64,000 nt of DNA from Poa pratensis (Eukaryota; Streptophyta; Magnoliopsida; Poales; Poaceae). Positions 21,651 to 34,494 of this stretch are shown here, one piece after another (the first letter of the stretch is position 1; every line of letters begins with the position of its first letter). The notes beneath the pieces were generated by a model that ran no database searches, had not been told where the DNA came from, and was given only the letters and a program-made list of their open reading frames with translations. A program made the position numbers and the translations under genes. The stretch spans positions 54,224,064 to 54,288,063 of the forward strand of contig CAMZMU010000063.1 of assembly GCA_947311845.1 (NCBI GenBank), read 5' to 3'.

Positions 21651-24299
21651 ATACGGATCCCCAGCTGCTGCCGCTGCTGGTAGCCCTGACACAGAACTAA
21701 TTTTGTATGCTTGCCAAATGGATCAGTAGGAGCATTTTCTATAGACCACCTGGCACTAACTTTGAGGCATCCAAAAATAGGGCATCTCGATCACTCGCAA
21801 GGACTACGAGTCCGGAACCGTGCAAATTTTTTAAGTGGCACTAGGGCGATGATCTGTGTTACTTTCTCTTCACTAGAATGTCACTCTGTTGGGTAAGTAT
21901 TTTCGGCATCATTCTGTTCAACTCTGCTTCGACTACTTAAATGAGACTAACAACATAACAGAGATATCTCCCCTGCACCCTGGTGTGCTGTTGCTGCAAA
22001 TCTCTTCGTGCGGGTGGAAAATTTCTCCACATGTATTCAACATGCCCTCTCTACTAATGTACGGTTATATGTCAAATGTTGAATCGCCGGATCCTCAACT
22101 AACACAATATGTGTATTCTACCTTGACCTTTTTTCGCAAATGGGAGCAAAATCCGATCACTAATTAAATAGAACAGATACACCACCAAATAAACGGAAAA
22201 TGGAAAGCATAAATTGCCGCAACATCGTTATGTAATTTTTTCAGTTGACCGCGATCTAGTGCTACGGTGTCCCCGAGTGGCTGCACCCATACTCCATGGT
22301 TGCCCGGTCTTCCATTGGCGGAAGATATGGCCACCGACGGATCCAATGGGTAGCCATGGGGATAAATTATGAGACATAAGCACCGATAGTCTTCTTAAAA
22401 CAATATCATTGCGGAATTTTGTATCGCTCGTAACAAATCGCATACGCTGACATGAATTTGCACTTTAGTTTTTATTAACCCTGTTCCTGAACAAATTCAT
22501 GATGTTAGTTGGAGGGGTTAAATACAAACTCACATAGTTGTTCGCCAAACAAGGTCATGATATGGAAATATATATGGTGGATTGTTTTGTCTAAACATTT
22601 CTCATTTCCATTCTAGTTTTGTTTTGCAACATTATCTGTTGTCAACATAATCTTCCTACATAAGAACCACCTAGTATCCGTATGTTTTTTAGCAATAATC
22701 TAGTGTTTCTATCTAGAAGGTCAACATAATGATATGGTACAAGCATCTGGGCAGTACATCTATCTGTTTATCTTATGTCTATTTTAGCTTTGATGCGCTC
22801 CTTTGGTAATTTGGCTCTAGACGTTTCATACGACCGAAGATGATATAGAAAGAAAAATATTTTTTTGTGACGTGCAACCCTCGTGTTGGTGATTTTTTTC
22901 ATACGAGGACATCTACGTGACATTCTATTTTAAGTTCCTGAATGCAAGAGCCTTTTGTTATACTACATTTTAGCTCCAAAACTGGTGGGGGTAAAGAAGT
23001 GAGCCTAACTCACTTGGTTCGGAAGTGGGTCGGCGAGTCCTTTTTTTACTCCTCCACGACCGTTTTTGTCCTTCGACTCCTATAATTTTTACTTCTCTAA
23101 CCGTTTAGGGGTTTGGTTAGGTACCTTTCTGAATTTTTCTCCTCTAACCAGTTTTTAGGGATTGATTAGAGATGCCCTTACGATTTCATAGTATAGTGAT
23201 GTAGGCTCTCATAGTCGCGTGCATGTGAGGTCTCTGTCACAAAGCATGTTGGCATGGAAATTTGGAAGGGAGATCCTTGTGGTATGTAGACCTAAAGTAT
23301 AATAAGAGGTGATCATGTAATTTAAACCTGCATCTGCCTTTGGGATATGAAATAGAAAATACAGTCGACATCGGCATGTACCGAGTTCATATATACCTAG
23401 AAGAATGACAGTACAAGAATAAGAAGAAATAACATGTAATATATATGTCGCAAGTATACACTTTAATAGTTCAGTAAAAGCATTTTGAGTATAAAAAACC
23501 TCGGTAATACATAATGGACAATTTTGGTAATCTCAAAAAAGATATAAAAAAGCTTCTAGAACATCAAAAGGCAAAAAAAATCGCATGCTCCAGCACCTTC
23601 TTCCTCATGGCCGGCGAGTACACCATCGTTCCTTTTCATTTTTCACCGCTCCATTGCAACTCGGCGGTACCACGCATGCACCAAAGTACAGGCACCACAG
23701 GGCGACACATCATCTGCATGTGTTCTTGTCTTCATTTTACCACACAGGAGATCGACCGATCTTATTACCGCTTCCTTTTCACCACACCCATTTAATTAAC
23801 CTCTGAACGGACCCCTCGGGCCGGGAAGGGTTCTTATTATTTACCACGACAAATCAATAAATAACCGGACCACCAATTTTTACTGTAGACGCGACCACGC
23901 ACTGTAATTAGCACAGTAACCTAACGAATCAAGAAATGAACGCAGCTGTATATGGGATGGCTGAGGATGTGTGTATTGGAATGGCAACGTCGATGACGAC
24001 GGTGGCCATGCATGCATGCATGGTCGAATGATTCGACATGGACATATGGCGTTTGCTGGTGCATGAGGTGAGGTGTAGAGAGGCGCTGGAGCTTGGAGGA
24101 GGAGGAGAACTCTTGAGGTTTTAGGTTTCGAGGTGTTTGGAGAATTGGAGACACGGATGAAAGGTATGGGGGAGGCGATAGGTAGGTGGCTAGATACAAA
24201 TGGTAAAGAGAAAAATGGAAGGAGAGGAAGAAAGAAATCGATTGAATTCTAGAAGAGGTATGGGCGGCAGAGAGTCACTTCACCGGGTGATGGATGGAT
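21651..24299. other. intergenic region, 3' side of the trihelix gene
   Basis: This AT-rich sequence has only short open frames and no recognised domain. The last few hundred bases before 24300 should contain the 3' untranslated region of the minus-strand trihelix gene, but no polyadenylation site could be fixed. No tRNA or element with clear termini was recognised. Confidence 0.5.
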
Positions 24300-27200
24300 C
24301 TACTGGACCATGCCCAAGAAAGATCCGGCTGTCGTCGTTGCCGCCACCGCGCTGGGAGCGGTGTCGCCGGGGTTCGGCCTGATAACATTGTGGTGTTGGG
24401 GCTGATGCTGGTGTTGTTGTTGATGCTGCCTCTGGAACATCTCGTACTGCATTTTGTTGCCGTCGAGGTCTTCATCATCCTCCTCCTCGTCTGAGTAGTC
24501 GTCCTCATCCTCCTCGTCCTCGTCCATGTTGTTGTTGTCGTTGTCCGCCGCGCCGCCGCCGCCGGCCGTACGGCTGTAGCTATTGATCGTCGCCTGCGGC
24601 TGCGGCTGCAGCGTCATCGTCGTCTCCTTCATAATGTCTTGTGGCTGCTTTAAATGCGCAGTGCTATGCAATCAGCATTGGATCACGGAAGAAACGAACA
24701 GCAGGGTACCACATGTACGTGCCAATTGGCTACGGCCACACGAGAACGCACATGAAAGCTTAAATTACCTTCTTCGCCGTTGTCGCTCGGCCGCCGGTTT
24801 CGCTGAAGACGAACCTGTTGGCCGCTCCGTTGCTCGCCTGCTGCATCTGCGGTACCCCGCCGGAGACGCCGCCGACGACGTGCCCGTTGACGTCGCCGTT
24901 CTTGGCCACGGGTGGTAGCTGGGTGTGCGGCGGCTGCTGCGGAGCCGTCTGTGAGATCGGCGCCGCGACAGTGAACGCCTCCTGCGAAGCTGCTGCATTG
25001 GCGTGCTCCGCGGCCGGCTGCGGCGGCGGCGGCAGCGCGGCCACGCCGCCGGAAGCACCGGAACCAGAAGGTGAGCCGAGCGCGGCCGCCTTGTTGCGGT
25101 AGAGCGCGTCGAGCTGGTGGAAGTAGGGGCAGGTCTTGGAGTCCTCGGGCCGCTTCTTGTTGCTCTCCTTCACCTTCTTGAAGTACTTGTTGATGTTCTC
25201 CCACTTCTCCTTGCACCGCTTCGAGCTCCGGCTGTAGCCCATCCGGCCCATGCCCGCAGAGATCTCCTCCCACAGCGGGCCTTTCGGCCCGGCCTCCTGG
25301 TACCGCATGTCCAGGTTGCTCCGCAGCTGGATCAGCGCGTGCACCTCCGCCTTGGGCCACCGCGACGACGACGCCGCCCCGCCGCCGGACCCGTGCGCAT
25401 CCGGTGGCGTCTCGACGACCGGCGACATCACGACGTCCGTGCTGCTGCTTTGGTGTGCCACGAGCGCTTGCTGCTGCGGCGGCGGCTGAGGCTGAGGCGT
25501 CGCCACGGGCGCCGGTGACTTTTGCGGCGCCGCGGGCGGCATTGTCGGCGGCTTCTGCGGCCGCGGCGAGGGTTGCCGCTGATGGGAGTGCGTGGTCTGT
25601 GGTTGTGACGAAGTCGGTGGCGGTGCGACGGAGAAGGAGATCGGCATGGCGTGATTCTGCGACGACGGCGGCGGCGGCATGAACGCGATGGCGGGCGCGG
25701 CGATGGACGGCGGCGGCATGGGGATGGTCTGGCCGGTGATCTTCTGAATGAAGGAGAGCACGGCGGCGTCGCGGGTGGCGGCCATGGCGCGCTCCTGCGC
25801 GAGCGTCTCCTGCTCGCGCCCCAGCCGCACCATCTCCTGCCGCCGCCACGCCTCCTCGCGGATCATCCGGTCCTGCTCCCGCTTCTCCATCGCCTCCAGG
25901 AACCGCTGCTGCATCGCCTCCTGCCGCTCCGTCACCTGCTTCATCAGGCCTTCGAAGAACCTCATCATCTTCCCTGATCTCCCGGCACCCTCCGGCGTAG
26001 TCCTCTTCCTCTTCCCTCGCTCCTCGCCCATGTCGTCGGTGCCCTCGTCGTCGTCGGAATCCCCCTCCTCATCCGAGTAGTCCGACGTCGAGAAGCTCAT
26101 GTGGTTGCCCCCAACCACCGGAACAGGCGGCGGCTCGGCTAGGGGCCGGACGGCCGAGGGTCCGACCACCCCGGGCACTCCGACGACGGCCGTTGCTGCC
26201 GGCGGCGCCACCGGAACCGGAGACGCCGCCGCACCAGCCGCCGTGCCGTGCAGAGCCTCTAGCTGCTGGAAGAAGCGGTACGTCTTGCCGTCGTTGCGGC
26301 CGGCGCGGCTGTCCTTGGTGCGCTTGTAGTACTTGTGCACGTTCTCGAACTTCTCCTTGCACTTCTTCCCGTTCCGCCTGTACCCCTCCTCGGCAAGCTT
26401 CCTGCCAACAACCACCAAACACAACAATCATATCATCGTCAGCAACAAAACCTCCCTCACTCGTCAATGGAGTTCGATCTAGGCTACAAACACAATTGCA
26501 CACATATTCTGAACCCTCACACAAAAGCTGCATGCATGTACTAGAATTTTACTCGATTTGGGCACCAAGATGGTAAAAAATAAAGAAAGGCAGATGCAAC
26601 ACTACTAGCAAGTACAGTATATATAGCAAATCCCAAGAAGAATAGTACTGAGAAAAGAAAATCAACAATTGGGAACAAAATTCCAACTTTTGTTTGCAGA
26701 AATTCAGAGGAGACAGCTTCTGTGGGATTGATGCCCCTCCGGATCTGAAGCTTACGCTCCCGACGGGGGTACTACTACTACTCTCATGTCGAAGAGATGG
26801 CTCTGACAAAAACAATTCAGGGAAAGGTGGGGAAGGAGAGCGATATGATTTTAAAATGGAAAAAAGTCACTGCGCCCGTGAAGGATAGTTAAGGAAAAAA
26901 GAAGTGTTTTTTAGCTGGTAATTAAAACAGCCACGTTCCTGACGAAAAATCACACCACGCCACCGCCGAGATTTCATGCGGCATTCCGCCGACGAGAATT
27001 CAGGTCTCCGGCGACGGCGGCGGCGGTGGCGGCGCCGGTGTCCGGAATTCGCCAATTGCGGGTTGTGAATTGTTACCTGGAGACCTCTTCCCAGAGTGGG
27101 CCCTTGAGGGTGGCGTCCCGGAAGGCCGCGTCCATGTCCGACCGGATCTTGAGCAGCGCCAGCGTCTCCTGCCGCGGCCACCGGTTGCCGCCGGCGCCAC

Positions 27201-27468
27201 CGGCAGCACCGTCCTCGCCGGCCGCCGCCGCCGCGAGCGCCTCGTCGTCGAACCCCACATCGCCCAGCTCGTTGTTGGGCTGCTGCTGCACGGGCGCCGG
27301 CGGGCGGCTGCTGATGGGCGAGGGCCCCTCGGCCATCGGGATCCGCTGCTGCCCGGCGCTCCCAGCCGGCAAGAATGGCGGCATGTCCGGCGGATGCAAG
27401 CCGAACTGCTGCGCCGACCCTCCTCCTCCTGCCTGGTGATGCTGCTGTTGCTGCATGCTAGCTAGCAC
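24300..27468 (-). CDS. GT-2-type trihelix transcription factor
   Basis: Three exons encode 789 residues: 27468-27077, 26401-24769 and 24644-24300. Introns of 675 bp and 124 bp have GT/AG borders, with phases that keep the frame. An N-terminal trihelix domain (about 96-181, RWPRQETLALL to YRFFQQLEAL) is split by intron 1 after EEVSR, the usual place in this family. A second trihelix lies at about 478-568 (RWPKAEVHALI to FHQLDALY). Between them are an acidic/basic segment and a long helix (about 276-365, FFEGLMKQVTERQEAM). The C-terminus is acidic (MDEDEEDEDDYSDEEEDDED) and then Gln/His-rich. Two trihelix domains plus the central helix define the GT-2/GTL1 class of nuclear DNA-binding proteins that bind GT-rich light- or stress-response elements. 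The exact orthologue is not assigned. Exon 3 could start three bases earlier at a tandem AAG/CAG acceptor. Confidence 0.93.
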
Positions 27469-27895
27469 ACGCCCGACCGGTGCACGTCGGCGGCCGCGAG
27501 TGTTACCACTGGGGCATAGGGAATGGAGGTGATGGAATGATCAGTACACGAGGAAGAGGAGGTGAAAAAGATGGGAGGCCAGGACAACAGGAAAGAAGAC
27601 AGACAGAGGGAGAAGCAAAGGCAAAGGAGGGCAGGGGAAAAAAGAAAGAAAAGGAGATGAGGTACTAGCCAGGCAGAGATGAAGATGGAGAAGACGAAGA
27701 AGAATAGAGGAGCTCTAGTACAAGAAGCCTGGCAAGAGAAAAAATACTCTGCAGGAGAGGAGCAAGAAGAAGAGAGAGGGAAAAAAGAATTAAGATACCA
27801 TCAGTAAGCCTGCAATAAATAATATGGGGGGAGAGAGATGATAGCTGTGAAGGAGAGAGAGGGGGAGTATTGAGCAAGTGAAAGTTGAGAAACGA
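27469..27895 (-). promoter_or_regulatory. pyrimidine-rich leader or proximal promoter of the trihelix gene
   Basis: Read on the gene's strand, this 0.4-kb segment is rich in CT and CTT runs (GA-rich on the plus strand, for example 27740-27790 and 27828-27870). Such tracts are common in plant 5' leaders and GAGA-type promoters. No unambiguous TATA box or start site is evident. The segment ends exactly where the Mutator-type MITE is inserted. Confidence 0.4.
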
Positions 27896-28139
27896 GAGTA
27901 AAATGCATCTATAGTACTGGAAGTTGCAGGCCATGTCCACAATGGTCCTGGAAGTCGGGAAATGCTCCATTTCAGTCCTGGAAGTTGCGCACGATGTCCA
28001 CATACGGTCCTGGATACAGTATGAGCTGACGTGGCTAGTGGGCGGGCCCATGATGTCGTGGAGAGAGGAAGCTAGCGGTGACTGGGGCCTACCTGTCAGT
28101 GGGTCAAAAAATAAATAGATAAATAAAATGTCCAACCAG

Positions 28140-28200
28140 GGATTCGAACTCAACACCTGCAGCTCCGCGCGCATGAGACAGGCGGTCGACCACTGCGCTA
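28140..28200 (-). other. tRNA-like A box/B box block, left arm
   Basis: On the minus strand TAGCGCAGTGG (28200-28190) matches the Pol III A-box consensus, and AGTTCGAATCC (28150-28140) matches the B box at 10 of 11 positions. Spacing is normal for a tRNA. A loop reading CTCATGC, with CAT in the anticodon position, lies between them. Acceptor-stem pairing is absent, so this is a tRNA-derived remnant and not a working tRNA gene. Confidence 0.6.
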
Positions 28201-28761
28201 CAATTCCTTTCTGGAATATAATAGGATACCGCAAAAATGTACAATCATCAAAGAGCGCGTACGTAGCATTTGTACATAAGTGATTGCCTTATAATTTATT
28301 TTCTTTCATGTGCAGATTGCACAAGAGCGAGAGAGAGTTCTTATTTGGATGGAAGAGTCATTTTGACGAGGGAGAGCGTGTTTTATAATGGTGCAGAAGT
28401 GTCAAACTTTGTGTATTCTGAGATGCTTTCAAGGCAAAAATTGGGGTATTCCAGAACTTGCGAACCATCGGGTATTTCAAGGCAAAAATTGACTGGTAGG
28501 CTACCTCCACAGGTGTTATATTTGTACTTTAGTTACAATAACATTTATGGGAGAAAGTAGTAATGGGAATTTAAACAAATTTCATATGCTTGTACGCGTA
28601 TGGTGGAAGTAGACGGGTGATTCATGTGTAAGCAAAAAGGGAATTGAACCGGACGCTGAGATAATGAGTGCTCGCTTTGCATGTGGAGTTTTATCTTTTA
28701 ACTGCAGTTAACTGATGGTTAATGGGTCTTGTCTACGTATATAAGAAAATAGATAGATAGG

Positions 28762-28940
28762 CAGGGGCGGACCCAAGTAGGAGCTTGTGGGGGCCTTGGC
28801 CCTCACTCAAAAATTGAAACTTCAATGGAATTTGTTCATTTTTTAAAGAAAAATATTCAAATTGTGTGAAGTTTTATACTAAGAAATGCCCCCAGTCACG
28901 TGTGTGCCCCCTCTCAAAATCCTTTCTGGGTCCGCCCCTG
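28762..28940. mobile_element. hAT-type MITE nested in the Mutator MITE
   Basis: Termini CAGGGGCGGACCCAAG and CTGGGTCCGCCCCTG are inverted repeats. An exact 8-bp duplication TAGATAGG flanks the 179-bp element (28754-28761 and 28941-28948), the size expected for hAT. It has no coding capacity. Confidence 0.9.
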
Positions 28941-29087
28941 TAGATAGGAACCTCAACCGAAAGAGGTGAGAGGAGGGCCCAACGTGCAAAGATAAATGCG
29001 TAATCACTTATGTACAAATGCTACGTACGCACCCTTTGATGATTGTACATTTTCGCGGTATCCTATTATACTTCAGAAAGGATGTTG

Positions 29088-29148
29088 TAGCGCAGTGGTC
29101 GACCGCCTGTCTCATGCGCGCGGAGCTGCAGGTGTTGAGTTCGAATCC
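29088..29148 (+). other. tRNA-like A box/B box block, right arm
   Basis: TAGCGCAGTGG (29088-29098) and AGTTCGAATCC (29138-29148) repeat the arrangement of the left arm in inverted orientation. The CTCATGC loop is also kept. T-stem pairing is partial (TTGAG against CCCAG) and no acceptor stem is seen. Confidence 0.6.
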
Positions 29149-29401
29149 CAGGTTGGACATTTTATTTATTTGTTTATTTTTCGACCCACTGACAGGTAGG
29201 CCCCAGTCACCGCTAGCTTCCTCTCTCCACGCCATCATGGGCCCGCCCACTAGCCACGTCAGCTCATACTGTATCCAGGACCGTATGTGGACATCGTGCG
29301 CAACTTCCAGGACTGAAATGGAGCATTTCCCGACTTCGAGGACCATTGTGGACATGGCCTGCAACTTCCAGGACTATAGATGCATTTTACTCGAGAAACG
29401 A

Positions 29402-32400
29402 TGATGAGGTAGATGATATGTGGGGAGATAAAACAAACGAGATGCTGCGCTGTTAGGGTGGCCCTGCCTAATGCTCCTGCTAGTTAAAAACCGAAAGGAC
29501 AGAGGAGAGGGAGAGGAGTGCAGGGCAATGGTAGCGGGAGGAACATGTGAGGATGGAGGAACTGTAGGGTGAGAGAGAGAGGAGAGGCTTGCAATGAAAG
29601 TGAGCGGAGCACAAATACCCCTCTACAAAACTCCCCTACCTCAATCCCCATGGAGGAATATGTTGGATTCTGTGATGATCTTACTTATTTTCCCCATAGA
29701 ATATTTAGTCATATATTATCAGCCACCGGATTTACCCTCTCTGTTCTTAGTAACTTCATATTGGTACATGTGTTGTATACCTTTGCTAACACTATTAATC
29801 ACCATCACAACATTTCCATGAAGCCAATTTAGAGGCTCATGGAAGCAACTGGTTGAAGTTGTGAGTGTGTGACCTAGTCTGAACGGTGAGCAAGGTCCAT
29901 TGGGGACTCCAAAGGGCAAGGAAACAATTAGTTACAGCAAGATTTATTCTCTCTTCACGCAATGCAAAATTGAAAAATACAAAAATATTCATCCTTCAAA
30001 GCCAGAAAAAAAAGACATAAATGCATGAGAGAACAAAATTAGTTAGGAGAAATGGGGGAGAGAAAAAACAAAGGAGGAGGAGTGAGAGATGGAGCAGACA
30101 ATACCACATTATAACAGCTGTATTGTGGGCCCTTCAGAGAGCGAAAGAGGTGCAAAACGTGCCCAGCGATTAACGCAGACCCACCACATCACCACGAGCC
30201 CAGAAAAACCAACGCAATGCCTTGCACGCAAACGCCACTGAGTAACGGGCCCGGAGTTCCGCTTGACCCTTGTGTCATGCACTTCAAAAGGAGGAGCCCG
30301 CGTGCGTAAAGTAGACAGAGGAGTATAGAAATGGCCATGCATTGGCATGTTGTGGGTTAATCCCTCCCTTTCCAGGTAATTAATGGCCATGTGGCCCTCT
30401 TTTTAATGATTAGGCAAAAAATCTTGGTGATTAATTAATTTAACCACCTCCATTATTATTCCTCTACTTAAGTTAATATATGGGCATGATGGCATTTCCG
30501 TTCACATGTATATGCATTTTGAGAAGCCTAATATGTCCTTACCCCCGGGGGCAATGCCACCCCCTAATAATTGCCCCATCAATCATAGAGATTCTTACCC
30601 ACACTCTATTAGGCAGATACTAATCACACGCTCTTGTGCAATCACCTGGACCCGCCATCTTAGTTACATTAGTAGGCTTGGCAGACCCTATTTATGAACA
30701 TGCTGCTCGTAGTCGTCAGAGTTTGTAGTCTGACCAATCATAATAATCCCAAATGATGCTTGGACAGTTCATTAGAGGCTACATCATGCATGTAACCGTG
30801 AAGCACTGGGTACATTACTATATAAGGTCCGAAAACGATCTTTAATCTGTGGTGGCCTGTCGCTCAGCTATACTAGCTTTTGTAGAACATAGGAGTGCTT
30901 ACTTGCTTTGTAATCTGTGACACTGTAGGCAGTTATCCTAGAATGAGTGTGTGTCACCTTACGGTCACTGTAGGAGTATTTGCTTCCCATCATACCAATG
31001 TCTGTGGGAATCAGTCTATCATTTGGATGTTGAACAATCCCTCACAATTATTGCATGCTTTCTTCCAAATTGCAAGGCCTGCTTCCTACTAGTAATAGCT
31101 AGTACTCGCGTGCAAATCACCCGCACAATTTATAGTTCTTGCAGTTGAGTTTTTTTTTTTTTGAGAATCACTTGCAGTTGAGCTGAAAGCCTGAAACGAG
31201 CAGGAGGCCAAGTTAAAAAAATTGTGGACCCGCAGTCGAAGTATGTAGACTGACTCCTTTATGCACACCCAAGTGGTCCTTGTACAGTTTAAATAATAAG
31301 TTTGTGATGTGCATGTATTAACTACCTGTGGCTAGGTACTACATCGACCAATGTGTACATTCTAGCAACAGAACTAGCGGCTACGAGATTGGAGATAGAT
31401 GTTGAAACATACGTTTTTATTTAGGTTTTATTTATATGAACTGCTATATATGTTTTGTTACTTGGTTTCATAGATTATTTTGCAATACTCTGTTTACGAC
31501 TTTAAGCTCTGCTCAGGTAAGAAATTACGTACGCATGAGTGCTTAGTGAGAGCATTTATGGAATGGAGAGACTAGGCGGCATGCATGCTCCTTGTGCAGG
31601 TAGAAAATCATGATTACATGGTGCTTGAGAAAGAGAAACCGTACCTTTAGCTAGCTGCGCATCTTCTATCAACGAAATATGCACTGTGCTTGGCCCAAGG
31701 GTGATACAGAGTCTCCGTAGTCTGGCATGGTGTCGGAAAATCTAATAAAGGTGAAACCTTTTGCCCGCGGAATTAGGGCCATAACCTCATCTCGGCAAGT
31801 TCAGGGACGGATCTGACACCATCGTCCGAATCATGAAGACTACATCCGACGACAGTCGAGTGGGGTGGTATTACCCACCGGGGGCAAAAAATCCACACTC
31901 TTTTGAGAATTGGGGGTAGAGAGTTGAACTGGGGCAATGATATGGTCACAAACTGTTTGTACCACAAGAAATAAAAGTCTCCTTGGCCTATCTATACTTG
32001 TTTATTTTCTTCATGAGGTTTTACGGTCAAGATTGGAGTCACACGGTAAAATGGCAGCATATCTGAATGAATAAATATGTAAACACACATGTGAACTAAA
32101 ACTGAGGTGCCCACATACATTTCAGCGTATCTTTCGATTGAGCATAACAAAATAAAAAATAAATGGGATCCATGCAAAAATTATTGAACCAGAAGCTAAG
32201 AATATATGCAGCTGGCTTCTATTTGCTAGTAATAGATGTGTGTCATCACGTTTTCTATAATGCTGTAACTAATTCTTTTAATCATATTTCAAATATAGTG
32301 CGATGTAAATTTGAAATTCAACATGGCAATTAACATAACCGGAATTTATGTAACATTATGTTAATTGTGCATATATCCCACAATCCTATAAGTGGTATTG

Positions 32401-34315
32401 TTGTGCTTGAAGGAATTAATATGTACCATGGTTTTGAAAAGTAATTATCCATTTAAAATATATTGTGCATATATCTTACAATATTTTGTACTAAGGAGTA
32501 ACGGAGGATATGTTGATCGTGCATTCGAGAAGATAGTAAATATATTTATTACTCAGCTACCAAAGATTTTGTGTATCTAACTTAAATTGTAAACAATGAA
32601 TAATTAAACATTTATGATCGATCCGTTCGGTCAAAATTAAAACTTTACTAGTTATTATATGCTAGCACATATCTTGGTCCAGGCGTAAATGAAAATATTT
32701 TGTGTGCCACTATATCTTTCCAGCTGGATGCATAAATGTAGATACATATATGTGCGGTTGAAAATTCGGTGGCCACCCAATTTCAATGTGTGTTCGCTAG
32801 ATAACAAAACGTTGAGTATAGAGCCGTTGTTGTTGAGCCATCATTTATATCGTGAAGATATGCAATGCATGATGTAGTAAATACTAATGTAGACGCTCAT
32901 GTAGAAAATATACAAAATTTCATCAGGCAAGATATCCTCGAGTCAGAAAACCAAGATAGATACGTGACATGTAGAAGATGGACCCTATTGAGAAGTCAAA
33001 AGCGTGATCGACTTGCACATATAGTGGGTTTCATCATCTATCATCTCTTTGTTTGCGATGGCATTCATGCTTTCCATCCAACTCTATAAATGAGAGCTTC
33101 ATATGAAAGTGCCACAAGCTGTATGTGTCATGCCATTTTTTTTTGTCTTTCATCTATCGTAAGAACGTATGTAGCGATCACACACACGAGTACCAGTTCC
33201 ATACATGACACTTCATATTTTGGCCAGACAGTATCAGTTCCATATATGCCACTTGAAATGGAAATATAACTGACAACACTATTACCGCAAAAGATATAAA
33301 AACGTTCTTCTCTTTGAGACAGCTAGGTCAGGGCGACTTCTTGGAATGTGTGTGAAATGTCCTAGACTATGAGTAATTGTCTGGTGCATATTGCAACGTG
33401 ATGAATAAGTTATATAGCATTGCAGTTTTAGAGAAAATAGTGGACATTGGAGTATGAGTCCTAGAGGATGATTATCAAGGTTCACACCAAATGTCTGGCG
33501 AAAATATTTGAATTTTCCTAGTATTTATGGACAATGAGGCTCTTTTTATATTTCTTCACAATGTGTTGGATGCTGCAAAATAAGGTTCCTTCTGGCCCGA
33601 AGAGGATTCTCACCACTGATCCACCATCTCGGGTCTTTTCCTCTAGAAGCCCTTCTTCTCTCGGTACAATGGAGGGATCTGGTCAGTTGTATCGATCTCA
33701 CGTTGGCATATGGGTGTTTTCATGGCGTCATTTGTTGCCTTTCCCACTTCATTAGTCAATGTGGGCTAAGTGCGTGACGGTTTTGGTTTTTCATTTTCAC
33801 TTTAATGCATTGAACCATTACTTCATGTAATTGATAAATAAAAACAGTTTCCATTTGTTAACAAAATGGCATATATACATAAAACATAAAAATGTGGCAA
33901 CCATAACCGATAAAAGGAGTTTGCGCGTCATTGGAAGTTTGACCGCATATTTCTTGGTAACCGTAGTTTCCTTGAAGACCATGTGGGCCAAATGTTCATT
34001 AACAAGACATTTTTCCCGCGGAAAAGGCTGAACGGTTTCTCTTCCAATCCTCATACTTCACGCAAGAGGAGGCAGATGTGCGCAAGTAGACCAGGCAGCT
34101 TTTCGTCCCTAATTCTGGTAACGCTCTTTCTTTCCGGTAGCAAGCTTGGTCTCGCAACCGTGTTTTATCGTAGCATGAAGTCTGGGTACCAAGGTCCTCG
34201 CTTCCAATCTTGTGATTTGTGAGCGGCATAGACGCGAAGTGCACATGTTAGTAGTGTTACCTTTGGTTTTCCTTCTGTGAAAGGATGAATATGAATGTGT
34301 ATCTCTGTTAGTAAC
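29402..34315. other. intergenic region upstream of the trihelix gene
   Basis: About 4.9 kb is AT-rich, especially after 31400. Only short open frames without recognisable motifs occur, and no element with clear termini was found. The part nearest 29402 probably belonged to the trihelix promoter before the MITE inserted. Confidence 0.5.
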
Positions 34316-34464
34316 TGTTAGATTATGTGTTAGACTTGTAATACAAGTTGATTAAGGACCCGAGTCGGTTAGGGTTTTGGCTGAGTCGGTTGTGACTCCA
34401 GCCCCATATATACTTCTTGTAATTGCCACAAATCAATATACGTGAGATTTATCAATATTCTACA
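34316..34464 (+). repeat. 5' LTR of copia B
   Basis: This 149-bp repeat starts TGTTAGATTATG and ends TTCTACA. It contains a CCATATATAC TATA-like stretch. Confidence 0.95.
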
Positions 34465-34494
34465 TGGTATCAGATTAGTTACGATTCCTAGGCC

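Larger units (their letters stand above)
27896..29392. mobile_element. Mutator-type MITE with about 390-bp terminal inverted repeats
   Basis: The arms at 27896-28285 and 29002-29392 are near-perfect inverted copies starting GAGTAAAATGCATCTATAG. A 9-bp duplication GAGAAACGA flanks the element (27887-27895 and 29393-29401), consistent with Mutator. The interior codes for nothing recognisable and contains an inserted hAT MITE (28762-28940). Each arm contains a tRNA-like block. The element lies in the upstream region of the trihelix gene. Confidence 0.9.

Noticed and set aside
24683..25849. Long frames overlapping the trihelix exon 2 on both strands
   Set aside because: They are shadows of a GC-rich exon. 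Only the frame with two trihelix domains shows conserved motifs.
28140..29148. Functional tRNA-Met genes
   Set aside because: A and B boxes and a CAT loop are present, but acceptor stems are missing and the anticodon stem is poorly paired.
27665..29404. Open frames across the MITE arms with a repeated peptide
   Set aside because: They run through the tRNA-like block and occur in inverted copies. The conservation comes from the TIR, not from coding.
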